DNA of 7,035 nucleotides from an uncultured Erysipelotrichaceae bacterium. GTDB taxonomy: Bacteria; Bacillota_I; Bacilli_A; Erysipelotrichales; Erysipelotrichaceae. Position 1 is the stretch's first letter. Each line of letters opens with the position of its first letter. The notes beneath the pieces were generated by a model. That model did not search any database. It was not told the origin of the DNA and was given only the letters and a program-made list of their open reading frames with translations. Positions 6,786-7,035 of the stretch are shown one piece after another. The stretch lies in contig CADBPK010000316.1 of NCBI GenBank assembly GCA_902796465.1, positions 1-7,035 of the forward strand. The letters are read 5' to 3'. A program made the translations under genes and the position numbers.

Positions 6786-6798
6786 CGTGTTTCAGTTT

Positions 6799-6827
6799 AT
6801 CATATTTCAGAATACATCCAAAGTCAT
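6799..6827 (-). promoter_or_regulatory. Probable sigma-A-type promoter of the peptidase gene
   Basis: On the minus strand ATGACT (6822-6827, 4 of 6 matches to TTGACA) and TATGAT (6799-6804, 5 of 6 matches to TATAAT) are separated by exactly 17 bp. The predicted mRNA has a leader of roughly 15-20 nt containing the GAGG site. The -35 lies inside the last codons of the upstream gene and the -10 just after its stop, so the peptidase could be expressed alone as well as by readthrough. Confidence 0.6.
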
Positions 6828-7035
6828 ACCATCCCTGAGACGCAAAGCACTGATTGACACTGTACTGTCACAAAATGATCCGGTTATGTTTTCATAACAC
6901 ATGATATCTGTTGAAAGCCGGTATACACCACGCATTTCAGCGGACAGATAATCCTTGAGATGTATCAGATTCATCATTAATGATTCACCCTTCTGAAACA
7001 GCACTTCAAAGGTAAGATCACTGACGATAAAATGC
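6807..7035 (-). CDS. C-terminal part of an unidentified protein, possibly ubiquitin-like (YukD/EsaB-type) fold; partial at right edge
   Basis: The minus-strand frame is open from the right edge to a TGA at 6807, giving 75 visible residues; the beginning is missing. A GTG at 7004 and ATGs at 6977 and 6974 are internal possibilities, but the frame stays open upstream with protein-like composition, so a start outside the window is preferred. The order of predicted elements is a strand (SDLTFEVLF), a helix (MNLIHLKDYLSAEM), a strand pair (VYRLSTDIMCYEN) and an ending SISALRLRDGMTLDVF. This resembles the ubiquitin-like YukD/EsaB family, whose members end in a 'tLsd.gl.DGd.L.i' pattern, but no catalytic or diagnostic motif is present and I do not claim a function. 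Its stop is 31 nt before the peptidase ATG, so the two may be co-transcribed. It is real coding sequence with fair confidence; its family is uncertain. Confidence 0.6.
   Translation of the reverse strand, partial: HFIVSDLTFEVLFQKGESLMMNLIHLKDYLSAEMRGVYRLSTDIMCYENITGSFCDSTVSISALRLRDGMTLDVF

Overview
This window reads as chromosomal housekeeping DNA from a low-to-moderate GC member of the Bacillota (Firmicutes). The protein families and the SD-type ribosome sites fit a gut or oral Erysipelotrichia-like lineage, but that placement is inference from protein feel, not a search. TGA is used as a stop and Trp is encoded by TGG, so this is not a Mycoplasma-type code. I see no mobile element, CRISPR array, tRNA or rRNA gene, and no gene-free stretch above about 300 bases; the longest gap is about 115 bp.

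Left block (1-4147, all minus strand): a tightly packed transcription unit read right to left: truB (tRNA pseudouridine-55 synthase), ribF (riboflavin kinase/FAD synthetase), an RsmF-like rRNA m5C methyltransferase, and a RelA/SpoT-fold protein that runs off the left edge. Junctions are a 1-nt TGATG overlap, a 23-nt overlap and a 5-nt gap, so translational coupling is likely. The unit joins tRNA and rRNA modification and flavin cofactor synthesis to a (p)ppGpp-synthetase-like protein.

Centre (4148-4261): a divergent promoter region. An extended -10 (TGTTATAAT) for truB and a perfect TATAAT for the plus-strand gene both lie so close to their start codons that both genes look leaderless or nearly so. 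A perfect 14-bp palindrome lies over the position of the truB -35 box.

Right block: a plus-strand radical SAM protein with a reduced SPASM-like C-terminal cysteine set (4262-5077) meets a minus-strand M3-family oligoendopeptidase (5078-6775) tail to tail with no spacer; the single palindrome TGATCA supplies both stop codons. Upstream of the peptidase, and partly overlapping its promoter, is the C-terminal end of another minus-strand gene that enters from the right edge; its residues resemble the end of a small ubiquitin-like (YukD/EsaB-type) domain, a tentative call.

The clearest second-look items are the divergent RelA/SpoT-fold protein, the pair of apparently leaderless divergent promoters, the minimal radical SAM/SPASM protein of unknown substrate and the possible ubiquitin-like tail at the right edge. 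I did not find a clear, previously undescribed multi-gene system.
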